The notes beneath the pieces are model-generated. The model ran no database searches and was not told the DNA's origin. It worked only from the letters and a program-made list of their open reading frames with translations. From Enchytraeus crypticus (Eukaryota > Annelida > Clitellata > Enchytraeida > Enchytraeidae), in the NCBI GenBank assembly GCA_905160935.1, contig CAJHZI010000536.1:431001-495000 (forward strand): 64,000 nt of DNA. The letters are read 5' to 3'. A program made the translations under genes and the position numbers. This document shows positions 41,215 to 52,100 of the stretch, piece by piece (position 1 is the stretch's first letter; every line of letters begins with the position of its first letter).

Positions 41215-42105
41215 TGGCATTTCCAATTCAGCTTCGGAAGTTGAATGGGAAAACTCTTTCGTTATCTTCGGATATTACAATAACACCCGTTTCTTCTGAG
41301 AGAAATCTCGGTGTTATCCTTGATAGACACCTAACCTTCCACGAACACATAAGTAAAAAGGTTCTTTCATATCCGAGATCTTCGTCGAATACGTCCATAT
41401 TTGTCACGTGAGACAGCTGCTACAATTGGTGCTGCCATTGTGCAATCGAATTTGGACTACTGCTATTCCGTTTTTAAATCTCCCTGGCTGCGAGATTGAT
41501 CGATTGCAGTTTGTTCAGAATTCTCTTGCGCGAGCAAATTTTTTGTAGTTCCAAGTACTCACATGTTACGCCCATTTTAAAGTCTTTGCACTGCCTAAAG
41601 ATTAAAGAGCGTATCATTTACAAAACAGCTTCGTTAACCTTTAAGTCCATCATCATCCCTGGACAAACTTGTATGTCTTACTTGATTAAAGTGATGCAGC
41701 CTGCTGTTACTTGGTCTTCTAAATTAATTACTCTTGCGAGACCTAGCTTACCTTCACGCTATCTAAGCGTTCTTTCCAGCATGCTGCACCGCAGATCTGG
41801 AATTCTCTTCCACCCAATCTTCGGAAATTTTCATTTGAATCACATCGGCCTTTGCTTTCCTAGCAATTCCAGAGGCAGTTGAAGATCTATCTTTTCCATC
41901 TCTCTTTCCATCCAGTGTCCATGAGCAGCGACCTGCGCCTAAACCTCCTTTTCTTTAAATTCCTTTTACTTTGGACTGATTATCTGGATTTTGGAATTTG
42001 CACCGTTTTTGGACCTCCTTTTTGATCGCCGGCTTGATTTTGTCTTAATAGTGCTCGACGTTGTCATTGATGACTGTAGCACTCTAATTGTTGTTACGTT
42101 ATGGC
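41215..42105 (+). pseudogene. LINE1 copy E: 5'-truncated
   Basis: It begins inside the RT C-terminal region (GKTLSLSSDITITPVSSERN, LGVILDRHLTFHEHIS) and continues through LKIKERIIYKTASLTFKS, and ARPSLPSRYLS, to the 3' UTR ending GTAGCACTCTAATTGTTGTT at about 42075-42098. Small deletions break the frame, for example near 41360 and 41470. It is collinear with copy B from 45540 onward. Confidence 0.88.
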
Positions 42106-42269
42106 ATAAGTAGCATACAGCGGCGCTTTATAAATATACCTATTTATAGTATAATTTTTTGACTAGGCCTACATACAAAATTATAATTATCTATTGCATA
42201 TATCCAACATAGCTATTTATAAAATTTTTGTTCAGTTATTTTTTTAAAATAGTAACATGCGATTCTACA

Positions 42270-42340
42270 GGTTACTACCTCCAAAAGCCTCCTCTTGTGG
42301 GATCTTTGTGTATGATCAGGTGATCTTCTGGATTAATGTT
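42270..42340 (+). repeat. Short dispersed repeat R6, copy 1
   Basis: TACAGGTTACTACCTCCAAA, CCTCCTCTTGTGGGATCTTT and GATCAGGTGATCTTCTGGA recur, diverged, at 49882-49955. Confidence 0.55.
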
Positions 42341-43145
42341 ATTATTATTATTATTACACCTTTACGTTAAATGCTTAAATGATGTTGGATGCTGCAGAAA
42401 GGTCTGCTCAGCCTTGAGAGTAGAAGAAAGTCCGATATTGTGTCTTTCGCTATTTCTAATTTTCTTCCACTATGAATGAAAAATGATTTTTTAAGTTTAA
42501 CGGTTGGCTCACATATACTGCAGAACAACGAAATTTGCTAGTTCAGTCTATTTGCAAATTCACCGTTAGGCCTATATTTTCTACAGTCCTTTAATTTATA
42601 GCAGTGTGCATTAAAAGCCTATATAGCTAGGCCTATATAGGTGTTTGGAAAAACCTATATAGCAATAGGCTACAGGTTTTTAGTGAGTAGAATTTTAATT
42701 AAAAGACAAACCTAAACATGATTTAAAAAAATGGTTTTTAAGGCTCTTCTAGAAAAACTAGCATACATAATTAGCAGGTATCATCATTCATGACAACGGG
42801 ACCTACTAACTATCCCCCTCTGAGGTTAGGAACAGCCCTCCCCCCCCCCCCGATAAGATTTTCTTTTGCATTAAAAGTGGGGATGCCAATGTAAAACGTA
42901 GTGCGAAAAATTGCAATATTTCCCTCTTGTATTTAACAAAGAGCTACTAAAGCACATGTAGTACTTAGACGTGTTCCTTCTTTCTGCACATGAACACAGT
43001 ACCCTGTAGCCTACTAATTATATCCACTGTAATTTAAAATAATTTCACAAATATTACAGTAGGCCTGTTGTATCAACAATGCTGAACAATTTTAGATTAA
43101 GCTATGTTTCATTAACATGATAGTGTCATGATTTACACACAAGTT
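42341..43145. other. No gene; homopolymer and TAGGCCTA-type words
   Basis: It contains a C12 run at 42839-42850 and several AGGCCTATAT words. No ORF of note. Confidence 0.45.
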
Positions 43146-43149
43146 ACAA

Positions 43150-43292
43150 ATTAAGCCATGGACCTGCCGTTAGGCAGCGCACAAGAAGAAGTGATTTAAT
43201 AATGTACTCGTATGTGGACATGAAAAGAAAGCAGAGTATAGAAATATCTGGAGAAATTTATACCATAAACCTGTCACTAGGCAATACATTAT
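43150..43292 (+). repeat. Two LINE3 tail fragments
   Basis: CATGGACCTGCCGTTAGGCA with GAAGAAG (43157-43193), and CCATAAACCTGTCACTAGGC (43263-43282) after a degraded ATGAAAAGAAAGCAGAGTAT stretch, are tails of LINE3 or R4. Confidence 0.65.
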
Positions 43293-43315
43293 GATAGTGA
43301 ATCCATTTTTTTTCC

Positions 43316-46300
43316 GGTTAATTCTCTTCGAAGCAATATTTCTCTTTGCTCTCTTAACATCCGATGCCTCTCTAACTCAGACCATATCATTGCTTTGCAT
43401 GATTTGGCTGAGACTCACAAGTTTGACAGTTTTGCTATCAGTGAAACTTGGTTTTCCTCTATAACCACTCCTTCTGAACTGGTGTCTATTCTTCCTCCAG
43501 GTTATGATATGTTTATTGCAAATCGTGACTCTAGGACATCTGGTGCTAAGGGTGGTGGAGTTGCTCTCCTACTAAGGAAGCCCTTTACCCTTCTTAGCAA
43601 TGACTTTCATAAATTTTCTTCATTTGAAGCAATTTCAGTCACTGGTAAATTTGGCTCATGTACTCCGCATGTTGTTGCAGTGTATCGACCGCCATCTTCT
43701 TCCCCCTATGCCAAACCTTTCTCTCTCTTTTTATCGGAGTTTTCTACCCTACTCTCCTTCCTTACTACTCTAAATCAGACTTTGTGATTACAGGTGACCT
43801 CAACATTCACCTTGATAATCCTCTTGATCCCTTAACTCAGCAGTTTAATACTTTGCTGTCCTCTTGTAATGCTGTTCAACATGTGAATGTTGCTACTCAT
43901 ATTGACGATCAGACACTTGATGTTGTTATTACACCAAGTCTCTCTGCTATTGATCCTTTAAGTGTTACTATTTTATCTCACTCGCCGTCAGACCGTTTTC
44001 CTGTTGTATTCACTTATAATCATGTTAAGCCAGATACTATTAAAAATTCACCTACTGTTTCATTCAGGTGTGTAAATAACGTTGATCTTGATATCTTTTG
44101 TTCTGATCTTGAAAATTCGACATTGATCAAGTCTCCTGCTAATGATCTTGATGAATTAGTAAAACAGTATAACACTACTTTTTCATCTCTACTTGCTAAG
44201 CATGCACCTCTAACTACCAAGAAGCTTAAGAAATGTAACCCTTGGTATACTTCTGGTCTGAGAAAGCCAAAAGGCTGCATGCTGTAGAGCTGAAAGGAAG
44301 TGGCGTCATACCCATTCAGATTTTTGGAAAACTGTTTCTAATTTGCAACACAAGATTTATCGTACTGCTATTGCTAATGCTAAGAAAGAGTACTACTCCT
44401 CTTTGGTCAGTAAGGCTGTGAATGTCAAGAGTTTATGGAAAACCGTTAATGATCTTTTACATAGATCTATTTCTCCTTCTCTTCCTTCTACTCCTGTGGA
44501 GTCACTGCCTGAACAATTTTCCAAATGCTTTACAGATAAGATAAGCAATTTTAGTGAATCTATCACTCCAGCTCCTAACTCTACACCTCATACTCCAGTA
44601 GAGAATCATTCCAAAGATAAGCTTTCTAATTTCACTCCAGTTACAATTGATGAGATTACTAAATTAGTTTAAGACTCTCCAGCTAAACATTGTGATTTGG
44701 ATCCTATCTCTCTTTTAAAGAAGTGTATTCACATACTTGCTCCAGTATTAACATTGATTGTTAACATTGACCTCTCTCTCTCTCTACTTCTCTACTGGCA
44801 AATTTCCTCGCGCTTTTAAGCGTGCAGTTATTACTCCATTGCTTAAAAAGCCCACACAGGATAAGGAATTATGGTCGAATTCCAGGCCTATATCTAATCT
44901 GTCATACATATCTAAGCTCACTGAAAGAATTTTACTTCAGAGGCTTTCTACTCATCTCTCTTGCAATGATCTATTTAATAGGCATCAGCTGCTTATATTA
45001 AGCATCGTTCAACTGAAACGGTGTTTCTATCTGTGTGCAATTCTATTGTTAATGCCAAGTGCACACAACGCTTAACTGGATTATGTATGCTTGATCTTTC
45101 GGCCGCTTTTGATACCATTGATCACAATATTCTTCTGGAACGTCTTTCTTCCTGGTTTGGTGTTCGTGGAATTGTTCTTGATTGGTTTTCCTCCTATCTG
45201 ACGGATCGTTCTTTTAGTGTGAAAGTGATGGAGTACATCTCTTCGCCTTCTCACTTAAAGTATGGTGTGCCTCAAGGCTCCGTTCTTGGTCCTATCCTCT
45301 TTAACCTCTATACAACACCCCTAAGCACTCTAATCTCTTCTCATTCTCTTGATCATGAACTATATGCTGATGACACTCAAATGTACACTTGTTTCACCCC
45401 TAACTCCTATTCTAAAGCTGAAACCCTCCTACAACAAAGTTTTCAGTCTATATCCTCTTGGATGTCTGCTAATTTCTTGGCACTTAATCCATCTAAGCCT
45501 GAATTCTTGTTGGTCGGGACACCTCAACAGCTTCTGAAGCTGAATGGGAAAACTCTTTCGTTATCTTCGGGTATTAAAATATCACCTGTTTCTTCTGTGA
45601 GAAATCTCGGTGTTATCCTTGATAAACACCTAACCTTCCACGAACACATAACTAAAACTTCACAAGCATGTTTCCTCCATATCCGTGATCTTCGTCGAAT
45701 ACGTCCATATGTGTCACGTGAGACAGCAGCTACAATTGGTGCAGCTCTTGTGCAATCGAAGTTGGACTACGGCAATTCCCTGTTTTTAAATCTCTCTGGC
45801 TGTGAGATTGATCGGTTGCAGTTTGTTCAGAATTCTCTTGTGCAAGCAATTTTTTGTAGTTCCAAGTACTCACATGTTACGCCTATTTCGAAGTCTTTGC
45901 ACTGGCTAAAGATTAAAGAGCGTATCATTTACAAAACAGCTTCGTTAACCTATAAGTCCATCATCATCCCTGGACAAACTTGTATGTCTCACTTGATTTA
46001 AGTGATGCAGCCTGCTATTACTCGGTCTTCTAAGTTAATTAATCTTGTGAGACCTAGCTTACCTTCACGCTATCTAAGCGTTCTTTCCAGCATGCTGCAC
46101 CGCAGATCTGGAATTCTCTTCCATCCAATCTTCGGAAATCTTCATTTGAATCACATCAGCCTTTGCTTTCCTATGAGCAGTTCCATAAGCAGTTGAAGAC
46201 CTATCCTTTTCATCTATCTTTTCCATCCAGTGTCCATGAGCAGCGACCTGCGCCTAAACCACCTTTTCTTTAACTCCCTTTACTTTGGACTGAATTTCTG

Positions 46301-46424
46301 GATTTTGGAATTTGCACCGTTTTTGGACTTTCTTTTTTTGCTCGCCGGCTTGATTTTGTCTCAATAGTGCTCGATGTTGTCATTAATGACTGTAGCACTC
46401 TAATTGTTGTTATTATTATTATTA
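43316..46424 (+). pseudogene. LINE1 copy B: most complete CR1/L2-like retrotransposon
   Basis: At 3.1 kb this is the longest LINE1 copy. The order is an APE endonuclease (NISLCSLN; AISETWFSS; KGGGVALLL; YRPPSSSPY; VITGDLNIHLDNP near 43790; SDRFPVVF near 43990, where a His normally follows the SD), a linker, then the RT ([67 protein letters not shown]) and a C-terminal region. The 3' UTR ends GTAGCACTCTAATTGTTGTT plus (ATT)n, the microsatellite tail expected of CR1/L2 LINEs. Lesions visible by comparison with copy A are one-base shifts near 43768 and 44267, a stop at 44670, and a stop TAA at 45999-46001. The 5' end is truncated at the start of the endonuclease. Confidence 0.92.
45021..46001 (+). 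CDS. LINE1 reverse transcriptase ORF (partial)
   Basis: This 326-codon open frame in LINE1 copy B carries RT motifs in order: DLSAAFDTIDH (residues ~25-35), [17 protein letters not shown] (~85-101), the catalytic YADD (~117-120), FLALNPSKPEFLLVG (~155-169), and LGVILDKHLTFHEH (~197-210). A thumb/C-terminal region with SKLDYGNSLFLNL and SKYSHVTPISKSLHWLKIK follows. The first RT motifs are upstream in another frame and the C-terminus is cut by an early stop, so it is not a full polymerase. It would reverse transcribe the element's own RNA at a nicked target if intact. Confidence 0.88.
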   Translation: MFLSVCNSIVNAKCTQRLTGLCMLDLSAAFDTIDHNILLERLSSWFGVRGIVLDWFSSYLTDRSFSVKVMEYISSPSHLKYGVPQGSVLGPILFNLYTTPLSTLISSHSLDHELYADDTQMYTCFTPNSYSKAETLLQQSFQSISSWMSANFLALNPSKPEFLLVGTPQQLLKLNGKTLSLSSGIKISPVSSVRNLGVILDKHLTFHEHITKTSQACFLHIRDLRRIRPYVSRETAATIGAALVQSKLDYGNSLFLNLSGCEIDRLQFVQNSLVQAIFCSSKYSHVTPISKSLHWLKIKERIIYKTASLTYKSIIIPGQTCMSHLI

Positions 46425-46639
46425 AGTACGATGCAGGCATTAGGCCTACACTTATTTTACATTGTAGGCCTACATGTAGTTAGCCAATCGCCATATGTAA
46501 TATGACTGTGCATTGTAATATATAGCTCTGCATTGCAGTTATTGCACATTAAAGATAGCAGCTTTGTGAATACTGTGTATAATGTGCATACACAGCACAA
46601 CTCTAATGTCACTTATGCTCGTAGTTACTAAACTCGTCA

Positions 46640-46935
46640 TGATCCGCAGATCACTTGAGCATCTGTTGTAGGTTAAACAACTGTTTAGAAATTTTGGTAT
46701 TCACTAATAAATGTTGCGTGGTTAATAACCACAAGGTCAACTGCCAAAATTATAGAGCTGAGCCAATGACAGCGCTGTCCTTCAGGCTGATCAGCATACT
46801 TCATAAACAGGACTAAAATATTATTTATTAATCAATTAATTAGCAAATCAGCGGTGTTAATGCCCGAAAACAGGCGCGCAGCTACTCATCACTTTACACA
46901 GCGATTCAAGTTTAAAGAATATCAAATAGTTTGCA
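46640..46935 (-). repeat. Dispersed repeat R5 (MITE-like), copy 2
   Basis: On the - strand it reads TTGAATCGCTGTGTAAAGTG, GCGCGCCTGTTTTCGGGCAT, GCGCTGTCATTGGCTCAGC and CCTTGTGGTTATTAACCACG, parallel to 25205-25555. Confidence 0.72.
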
Positions 46936-47042
46936 TTTAAATAGGAAATTACTAACAGGATTATTGCTGCCTGTTTTTTTTGAAGCACCAAAACTTAAAC
47001 TGCCCGGAGGGGGAGGGGGATTTGGATTATAGGAAGGATTAA

Positions 47043-48538
47043 CCCTTGTAATATAACTTATAAAATTTCCCAAAGATTATATTTTTACGGAAAACAATAT
47101 TCTATCAAAAACAGATTTTGGTTAGTGGAAAGATTCAACCCCAGTAACCAAATATAGAAAAAAATTATCTAACAATAAAACTTACCGTCGAAATTTAAAG
47201 CTATCTTCATTCTTGCAATGACCTTGTCATTTATCTTGTCGAAGATTTTAGTGTAAAATGGCTCCAATAACTTGTATTTCGAAAATACTGATTGCTTTCT
47301 CGGCATTCTAGGCTTTAATCCTTTACAGGATTTAGTCTGTTTATGATGATAAAAAATTGTAAACAATTAACAAAGAAATAAAACAGTAAAAAACTGTTAA
47401 CACTGTTTTTATTTTTTAATATTAGGGGGGACTTCAAGCCAGGGGGAGAAATTTCAGTGACGGGCAAGCGCAGGATAGATAGACAAAAGCGCTTAATGGT
47501 TAGTACCAGTGCAACACTTTAAAAGTTTGTAACCATTGTTACAAAGGCTACCTTTCATCCACTTTACTGTTACAATCTAATTCTTCGTGTCAAAGCAGAC
47601 ATCATAAGATCCAGGTCCAGCTTTTTGTAGAGCACTGCTGGTTTTCAGAATGGCGCGGATCAACCTGTTCTCATGAACTGTTCCTGTTGCATGGAAATCA
47701 TTTTCAATCAGTTTTGTCATAAGCTGGTGTGATCTAAAGAAGTTGCCGAAATAAATGACTTGCTCGTTTGGATGATCAACTATATGCTGCAAGTGTAGGA
47801 CAACCTAGGCTCCCACGCCTAGGACGCCATTAAACCTTGTGTCACGACAAGTGTATGGAAGACACTGCAACAGATATCCATCAGCTGAACTCAGGCACCA
47901 GAATTTAAACCCAAAACAAACTGACTTGGTCTTCAAAAACATTTTGTAACTATATCACCCACAACAAGGAACCATCTGCTCATCAACAGAAAGATTATGT
48001 AAAAATATTCAAAATTCGGCAAATTTTCCAGTCAGAACATCAATACCCTTTCTGATTTTGTAAAGCCTATCATCTATATCAATGGTGTCAGGCAAGAATA
48101 TGATATACATATCTGAGCTTAGATTTGTGTAACATAATCTAGATAGGAAGACGGTACTATTAGTACATTACATAGTACATGTGGCTGAAGTTGCGAAAAA
48201 GCGATGTCCAATTTCTATTAAAAAATTAACGTTGAGGAAGGCACTATTAGCACAACTCTGTCATAGGCAATAAAGATGGCCTATCCGTATACTAAATAGT
48301 ATTTCGATCCCTTGATGAGTGTTTCCATTTTCAGAATAATTGTTTTAAAAATAACACCTGCAGTCTGTCTGCTTTAATCAAGAAATGAAATAAGTTCACG
48401 CAAAGTTTTGTTTTTCTTTTCGAATAATCAATAGTCAGATAATAATTGTATGGTTATACAGTGAATTTTTCTACTGCAGAATTTTGTAAAAGTGTTCGAA
48501 GTTTACGTTGCGTTTTCGCAACGTCAGGTGTAAATGGG
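47043..48538 (-). mobile_element. piggyBac-type transposon relic
   Basis: The 1.5 kb element lies between two TTAA sites (47039-47042 and 48539-48542). Its ends, read inward, are CCCTTGTAATA and CCCATTTACACCTGACG, in keeping with CCC-starting piggyBac termini. Read on - from 48095, transposase remnants are DTIDIDDRLYKIRKGIDVL, NLSVDEQMVP (a catalytic Asp), GFKFWCLSSADGYLL, QHIVDHPNEQVIYFGNFF and FHATGTVHENRL with SYDVCFDTKN. In the second catalytic motif, FDNFF has become FGNFF, so that Asp is lost. Several stops and frameshifts are present and the N-terminal third is not recognisable. An unassigned open frame (47187-47339, PRKQSVFSKYKLLEPFYTKI) ending at a GTAAGT sits near the 3' end. Confidence 0.85.
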
Positions 48539-48542
48539 TTAA

Positions 48543-49320
48543 TATTTGACGCCAAATTTGGCTGCTTTTCTCGCAAAAATTTGTAGTACAAAATTTACAG
48601 CGTTATAAAGGGATACAAGGTACTCAGCATATCAAAAATCGCGAGAGGATATCTGAAATTTTATTTTTTATGAATTTTTAAAAACGTGAACTTGCCATTA
48701 TATCGATGCCATAAATATTGCAGTTTGATGCCAAATTTGGCTGCCTTTGCCGCAAAATTTTTACTTCAAAATTGACAGGGTATAGAGGGGTACAAGATAC
48801 ACGAAATATCAACAGATCTTGAGGGGACATCTGAAACTTTATTTGTTATGAATTATTAAAGCATTCAAAATTGCCATTATATGGATACCTGAAATATTAA
48901 AGTTGACGTCAATTTGGCTGCCTTTGTCGCTAAAAAGTTTACTTCAAAATTTACAGGGGTAGGCTATAGAAGGGCACATGGTACACAAAATATCAACCAA
49001 TCTCAAGAGGACATCTGAAACTTTATTTATATAAATCTTTGAAAAATGCAAAGTAGCCATTATATTAACCAGAAATATTAAAGTTTGACGTCAAATTTGG
49101 CTGCCTTTGTCGCAAAATTTTTACTTCAAAATTTATTGGGATACAGAAGGGCTCACGGTTTCACGCCAAATTTGGCTGCGTTTGTCGCAAATTTTTACTT
49201 CAAAATTGACAGGGTATTGAGGGGTACAAAGTACACGAAATATCAACAGATCTCGAGGGGACCTCTGAAACTCTATTTTTTATGATTTAAAAAAATGCAA
49301 TGTAGCTATTATATATGAAT
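48543..49320 (+). repeat. ~180-bp satellite array
   Basis: The unit TTTGACGTCAAATTTGGCTG-CCTTTGTCGCAAAATTTTTAC-...-GAAATATCAACAGATCTCGAG-...-GCCATTATATCGATACC begins near 48545, 48724, 48903 and 49084. The period is 179-181 bases. A shortened unit starts near 49159. One or two more units lie at 51870-52100. It is non-coding. Confidence 0.92.
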
Positions 49321-50090
49321 CTCCTTATTCGTCATAAAATCTGACATGAAAAGCAAGCAAGTAAGCAATAAAGTGAACAACTGAAAGAATAAAGTTAACA
49401 AGTCACTATATCGATAAAAGAAATATTAAAGTTTGACGAAAACTTTAATATTTCTAATAACTTTGACGACAAACTGTAAATATTTCTAGTAACATTAATA
49501 TTTCTATTCTTTAATTTTGCACAAAATATTACATTTTACGTTGTCAATAAAGTTAAATTATTCAAATGCAAAATAGTCAAATTTTAAAGTCAAATTTTAA
49601 TAAATATAATAATAGTCCTAATTTGATTAATAATATTATGGTCCCTTCCCAACTTCTTCACTATACCCCTCCTCACAGTGTTGCCACTGCTCTACGTACA
49701 CTGCTGCACGTGCAGCGATAGACCACACCCATCAACCCCCGTTGTTTCACTACCACCCGCGAGTTAAAATGCAACTGTCGATTTCCGCCCTCTTTCCCGA
49801 ATGTTACATTACTCCCCGACCGACTTCTCTCCCTTGACTGATTCGAAGTGATCACCCTACCAGACACAGCATCACCATTCTGCAGGTAATTTCACCTCAA
49901 AATCCTCCTTTCGTGGGATCTTGTTATGTGATGAGGTGAGATTCTGGACTGGTGATTGGCGAGAGCGGCTATTGATGGCCAAGCTACGGCGGCGCCGGTT
50001 ACGATATCCCGCCTTAAAGCAGCGGCGTGTGGGGGTTGAGTTCCCGGTATGAATTGAGCTAGAAGATGCAGAGGGGAATTTTGAGGAGCG
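49321..50090. other. Mixed sequence with R6 copy 2
   Basis: 49430-49510 holds inverted AATATTAAAGTTTGACG / CGTCAAA-type satellite edges. 49882-49955 (GCAGGTAATTTCACCTCAAA, CTCCTTTCGTGGGATCTTG) is repeat R6 copy 2. The stretch 49670-50090 is GC-richer than its surroundings, but I recognise no gene. Confidence 0.45.
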
Positions 50091-50299
50091 CTAGAGAAAA
50101 TGTTGCTGGGCGGAGGGTTCCTCGAGACGACTGTAGAGACGATTCATGGGATCGTATGAGTCGAATGAGTTGAGCGGATCAGCAACGCTGTTAGACACGG
50201 TGAAGCTGTGATCTCTTCCTCCCGTGTGACGCATCAGAGAGGGGGAGAAGCCAGGAGGTAGTGGTAGAGGTGGTGAAGGTGGCAATACTAGATCTCTCT

Positions 50300-51137
50300 G
50301 CATCACGCTTTGACCTGTGTAATCAGCCAAAGCTCTCTAGCTCTCTACCACAGAGGTCATATATTTTATGAATATGCAGTGATCCGGCTTGTCATTCTCT
50401 TTGTATAGGATTCTATTAAAGGCTACCATGTCATCAACCATAATCGACTTCATTATCTTCTTAGAGCGGAACTGTTTGAGTGCCGAGAGGTTCATCCCGT
50501 CGTTGTTGCCGAGGTGAATATAGCCGACGAAGGAGGTGGGCTTGAAGCCCGTGTCAACGAGAAAGTCAATGAGTACAGACTTTCGCTTCTTCTGACCAGA
50601 CTTGAAGTCATCACCTCCGATGTATATCTTTAAACACTCAGCCAGAACAGTTGCTTCGGGCACACAGGAGTTCTGAGGACTTCCGTAGATGAAGGAGCAA
50701 CCCTCTAGTATGGACCCTACGGTGAATAGAGTGGAGGGCGACACGTCTGCCTCACTCCATCTGATGGAAGAGATAAGATTATCAGTCGTGTCATAGAGTC
50801 CCGCCCTTATATCATTGAATCTTTCAGTGATCGCTGTCCACAACGCTATCGCCTTATCCACACCCGACTCAGACTTGAACTTTCTGATGTCCTGTCTGAG
50901 GTGCTGGAGATGCTCAAACTTGTCCTTACCAGAGAATCATATTGTCCACTTCATTGCAGCCCTTCTGGCGGTGGCCAGAAGGGCTGCAATGAAGTCAGGA
51001 TAGTAGATGAAGGGTCGTGTCGTAAGATCCTCCATATGTGTACGAGAATCAAAATCCAGTATTTTAGCTGGCACCAAAATATTGGCAAGATTCCAATTCG
51101 AGATGTCCCAACTATGGAAAATACCCATTGGCGGCAA
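50300..51137 (-). pseudogene. ISYNA1: myo-inositol-3-phosphate synthase retropseudogene fragment
   Basis: On the - strand, intron-free sequence matches the central part of myo-inositol-3-phosphate synthase, the NAD-dependent enzyme that turns glucose 6-phosphate into inositol 3-phosphate. Segments in order are FHSWDISNWNLA (WDISSLNLA in the family), IYYPDFIAA, DKFEHLQHLRQDIRKFKS, ALWTAITERF (normally WTANTERF), VSPSTLFTVGSILEGCSF, GSPQNS, IGGDDFKSGQ, HLGNNDGMNLSA and KIMKSIMVDDMV. The frame then meets TAG where the family has Lys (ES*RALADYT). After DYT the similarity stops and an unrelated Pro/Ser-rich frame continues to 50091. A foldback insertion lies after FIAA. The N- and C-terminal thirds of the enzyme are missing. 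Absence of introns suggests a decayed retrocopy, but I cannot exclude a broken gene copy. Confidence 0.85.
50948..50995. repeat. 22-bp perfect hairpin inside the ISYNA1 pseudogene
   Basis: The arms 50948-50969 and 50974-50995 (ACTTCATTGCAGCCCTTCTG... and its complement) are perfectly complementary, with a 4-base loop GGTG. One arm covers normal coding sequence for DFIAA; the other is an inverted copy that replaces the expected codons. Confidence 0.95.
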
Positions 51138-51869
51138 ATATTCCTCTGGAAGCTGGTAGGAGACTCAGTAGTTTGCTGCATCTTCTGTTGTATTGGTCTG
51201 GCGAGGATTGGGCGAAGTGGATCCCTCCGAAGTTTTTCCGGATATGTCAGGACTAAAACCCTTAGAACAGGATATTACCGTGACGTACGTAACCCCAGGG
51301 ATGTACAGTAGGTTTGCGAGGGGACTCTGGGCTTGGGGTGAAATACGACATTCCAATAGGAAACTGCGGGCATATGTAATTCTCTTACGTGAATCATTGA
51401 ATTATTGAATTCAACTCTGTATAGGACATTTCTGATGAGTTTTCTGGCTTACATTCAGGTTCTGTCTCTTTAATACGATTTCCAGCTTTTAGAAGTATTG
51501 CACTTGTGACCTCCTGTTCCCATTCGACAAGGACCCTGTTATACTGTGAACCTCTCCTTCTCAGTTGTCTTCCCGATGAAGTGTCCACTTCTTCACAAAG
51601 TGCTTTAGCTTCAGCAAGTCAGCTCGAAATTAGATCTGTGAGTGCACTTGTTTCGTCTCAATTCAGTGGGGATGCTGATTTAAAGTAGTTATTCTGTTTA
51701 ACTTCTGAATTGATAGTTATTTTCTTCTCCTCTAAAATTAACGCATTCAAATTAACCAATGCTTCTTCATCAGATGAAATATCAGAATTTGGAAAGTGAC
51801 AATTGTCGGTAGAATTTATCTGCCATCTTTGGTCAGAAATATTGGGAACAAAATATTTCTATTTCGAAT
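51138..51869. other. Possible further pseudogene sequence, unrecognised
   Basis: The - strand between 51394 and 51680 reads ALTDLIS(S)*LAEAKALCEE and GSQYNRVLVEWEQEVTSAIL with a stop. It is hydrophilic and possibly helical. It does not convincingly match the inositol synthase N-terminus, although it lies where that would be expected. Confidence 0.35.
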
Positions 51870-52100
51870 ATTTTTAATATTTACGGCTGCTTTTGTCACA
51901 AAATTTTACTTCAAAATTTACAGGGCTATAGAGGGGTAAAAGGTACACAAAATATACAAAAATCTAGAGACGACATCTCAAACTTTATTTTTAAATTAAA
52001 AAAAATAAAGCCATTATATCGATACAAGAAATATTAAAGTTAGACGCCAAATTTGGCTGCCTTTGTCGCAAAGTTTTACTTAAAAATTTACAGGGATATA
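51870..52100 (+). repeat. ~180-bp satellite, outlying units
   Basis: ACGGCTGCTTTTGTCACAAA at 51882 and GACGCCAAATTTGGCTGCCT at 52037 are the same unit as at 48543-49320. The satellite tracts flank the 2.5 kb pseudogene block. Confidence 0.88.

Noticed and set aside
43395-44672. An intact LINE1 ORF in copy B
   Set aside because: Comparison with copy A shows single-base shifts near 43768 and 44267 and a stop at 44670, so no continuous endonuclease-RT frame exists.
47187-47339. A clean exon-like frame on the - strand with an acceptor-like AACAG and a GTAAGT donor
   Set aside because: It lies inside the TTAA-bounded piggyBac element and ends in phase 1, which cannot join the only other candidate exon (40695-40952, phase 0). 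It is kept as an unassigned part of the element.
51394-51588. Possible N-terminal NAD-binding region of the inositol synthase pseudogene
   Set aside because: LVEWEQEVTSAIL vaguely resembles the LVGWGGNNG...TAAIL region, but the glycines are absent and the flanking residues do not match.
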